This document shows positions 16,081 through 16,176 of a stretch of 16,176 bases of DNA, piece after piece; position 1 is the stretch's first letter; every line of letters begins with the position of its first letter. The translations under genes were made by a program, and so were the position numbers. The notes under the pieces were generated by a model. That model made no database searches. It worked only from the letters and a program-made list of their open reading frames with translations, and was not told the origin of the DNA. The stretch comes from Bacteroidales bacterium. Lineage in GTDB: Bacteria; Bacteroidota; Bacteroidia; Bacteroidales; Bacteroidaceae. The stretch is taken from the NCBI GenBank assembly GCA_004558535.1, contig SFCP01000031.1:1-16176 (forward strand). The letters run 5' to 3'.

Positions 16081-16143
16081 CGTTACACACATTCTTGCGC
16101 ACCGGACATTGCAAAATTACTACATCTTCACCACCGTGTAACG
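16081..16143. repeat. 8-bp inverted repeats flanking the putative susB promoter
   Basis: CGTTACAC (16081-16088) and GTGTAACG (16136-16143) are exact reverse complements, 47 bases apart, and enclose the candidate -7 element. Relative to the inferred transcription start, one half would lie near -31 to -38 and the other near +17 to +24, positions suited to a regulator or a DNA loop. Chance occurrence cannot be excluded. Confidence 0.4.
16112..16119 (-). promoter_or_regulatory. Bacteroidetes-type -7 promoter element upstream of susB
   Basis: TAATTTTG on the minus strand is an exact match to TAnnTTTG. The -33 region is weak (GTTA rather than TTTG, at 19 bases spacing), as often seen at activator-dependent promoters. 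Transcription would start near 16105, leaving a leader of about 67 bases before the susB ATG. The A/T-rich run at 16149-16176 further upstream could aid polymerase binding. Confidence 0.55.
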
Positions 16144-16176
16144 CACGTATAATAAAAATATAAATGATTTTATAAA

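Overview
The window reads as chromosomal DNA of a Bacteroidales bacterium with a fairly high GC content, most likely Prevotellaceae or a near relative. The evidence is a complete starch-utilisation (Sus) gene cluster with SusC/SusD pairing, lipoproteins whose cysteine is followed by an acidic surface-export signal, and start codons preceded by A/T-rich DNA rather than a Shine-Dalgarno sequence. A TAnnTTTG promoter element and a terminal enzyme domain resembling a type IX secretion tail point the same way. The family-level placement is an inference.

Layout: the left edge (1-2936, + strand) holds most of mfd, the transcription-repair coupling factor, cut at its N-terminus by the window edge. 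It converges on a minus-strand cluster that fills the rest of the window. In transcription order (right to left) this is: susB (GH97 alpha-glucosidase, 13860-16037), a 222-bp gap packed with inverted repeats, susC (TonB-dependent transporter, 10602-13637), susD (8947-10581), susE-like (7630-8853), susF-like (6068-7522), an OmpA-family gene (4826-5968) ending in a strong terminator, and a secreted GH13 alpha-amylase (3151-4638) with its own perfect 19-bp terminator hairpin. A putative promoter with flanking inverted repeats lies upstream of susB. No gene-free stretch exceeds 300 bases.

How it should work: the GH13 enzyme cuts starch, the lipoproteins SusD, SusE and SusF bind starch at the cell surface, and SusC imports malto-oligosaccharides with TonB energy. 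SusB then releases glucose in the periplasm. Compared with the Bacteroides thetaiotaomicron susRABCDEFG locus, the order B-C-D-E-F is kept. The lipoprotein amylase SusG is replaced by an OmpA-family gene plus a non-lipoprotein amylase with a type IX-like C-terminal tail. susA and susR are not in the window and could lie past the right edge.

The most interesting points are this replacement of SusG, the structured leader before susC, and GC-rich hairpins (two with a cUUCGg loop in the transcript) in most of the cluster's intergenic gaps. I found no mobile element, CRISPR array, tRNA or rRNA, and no clearly new system.
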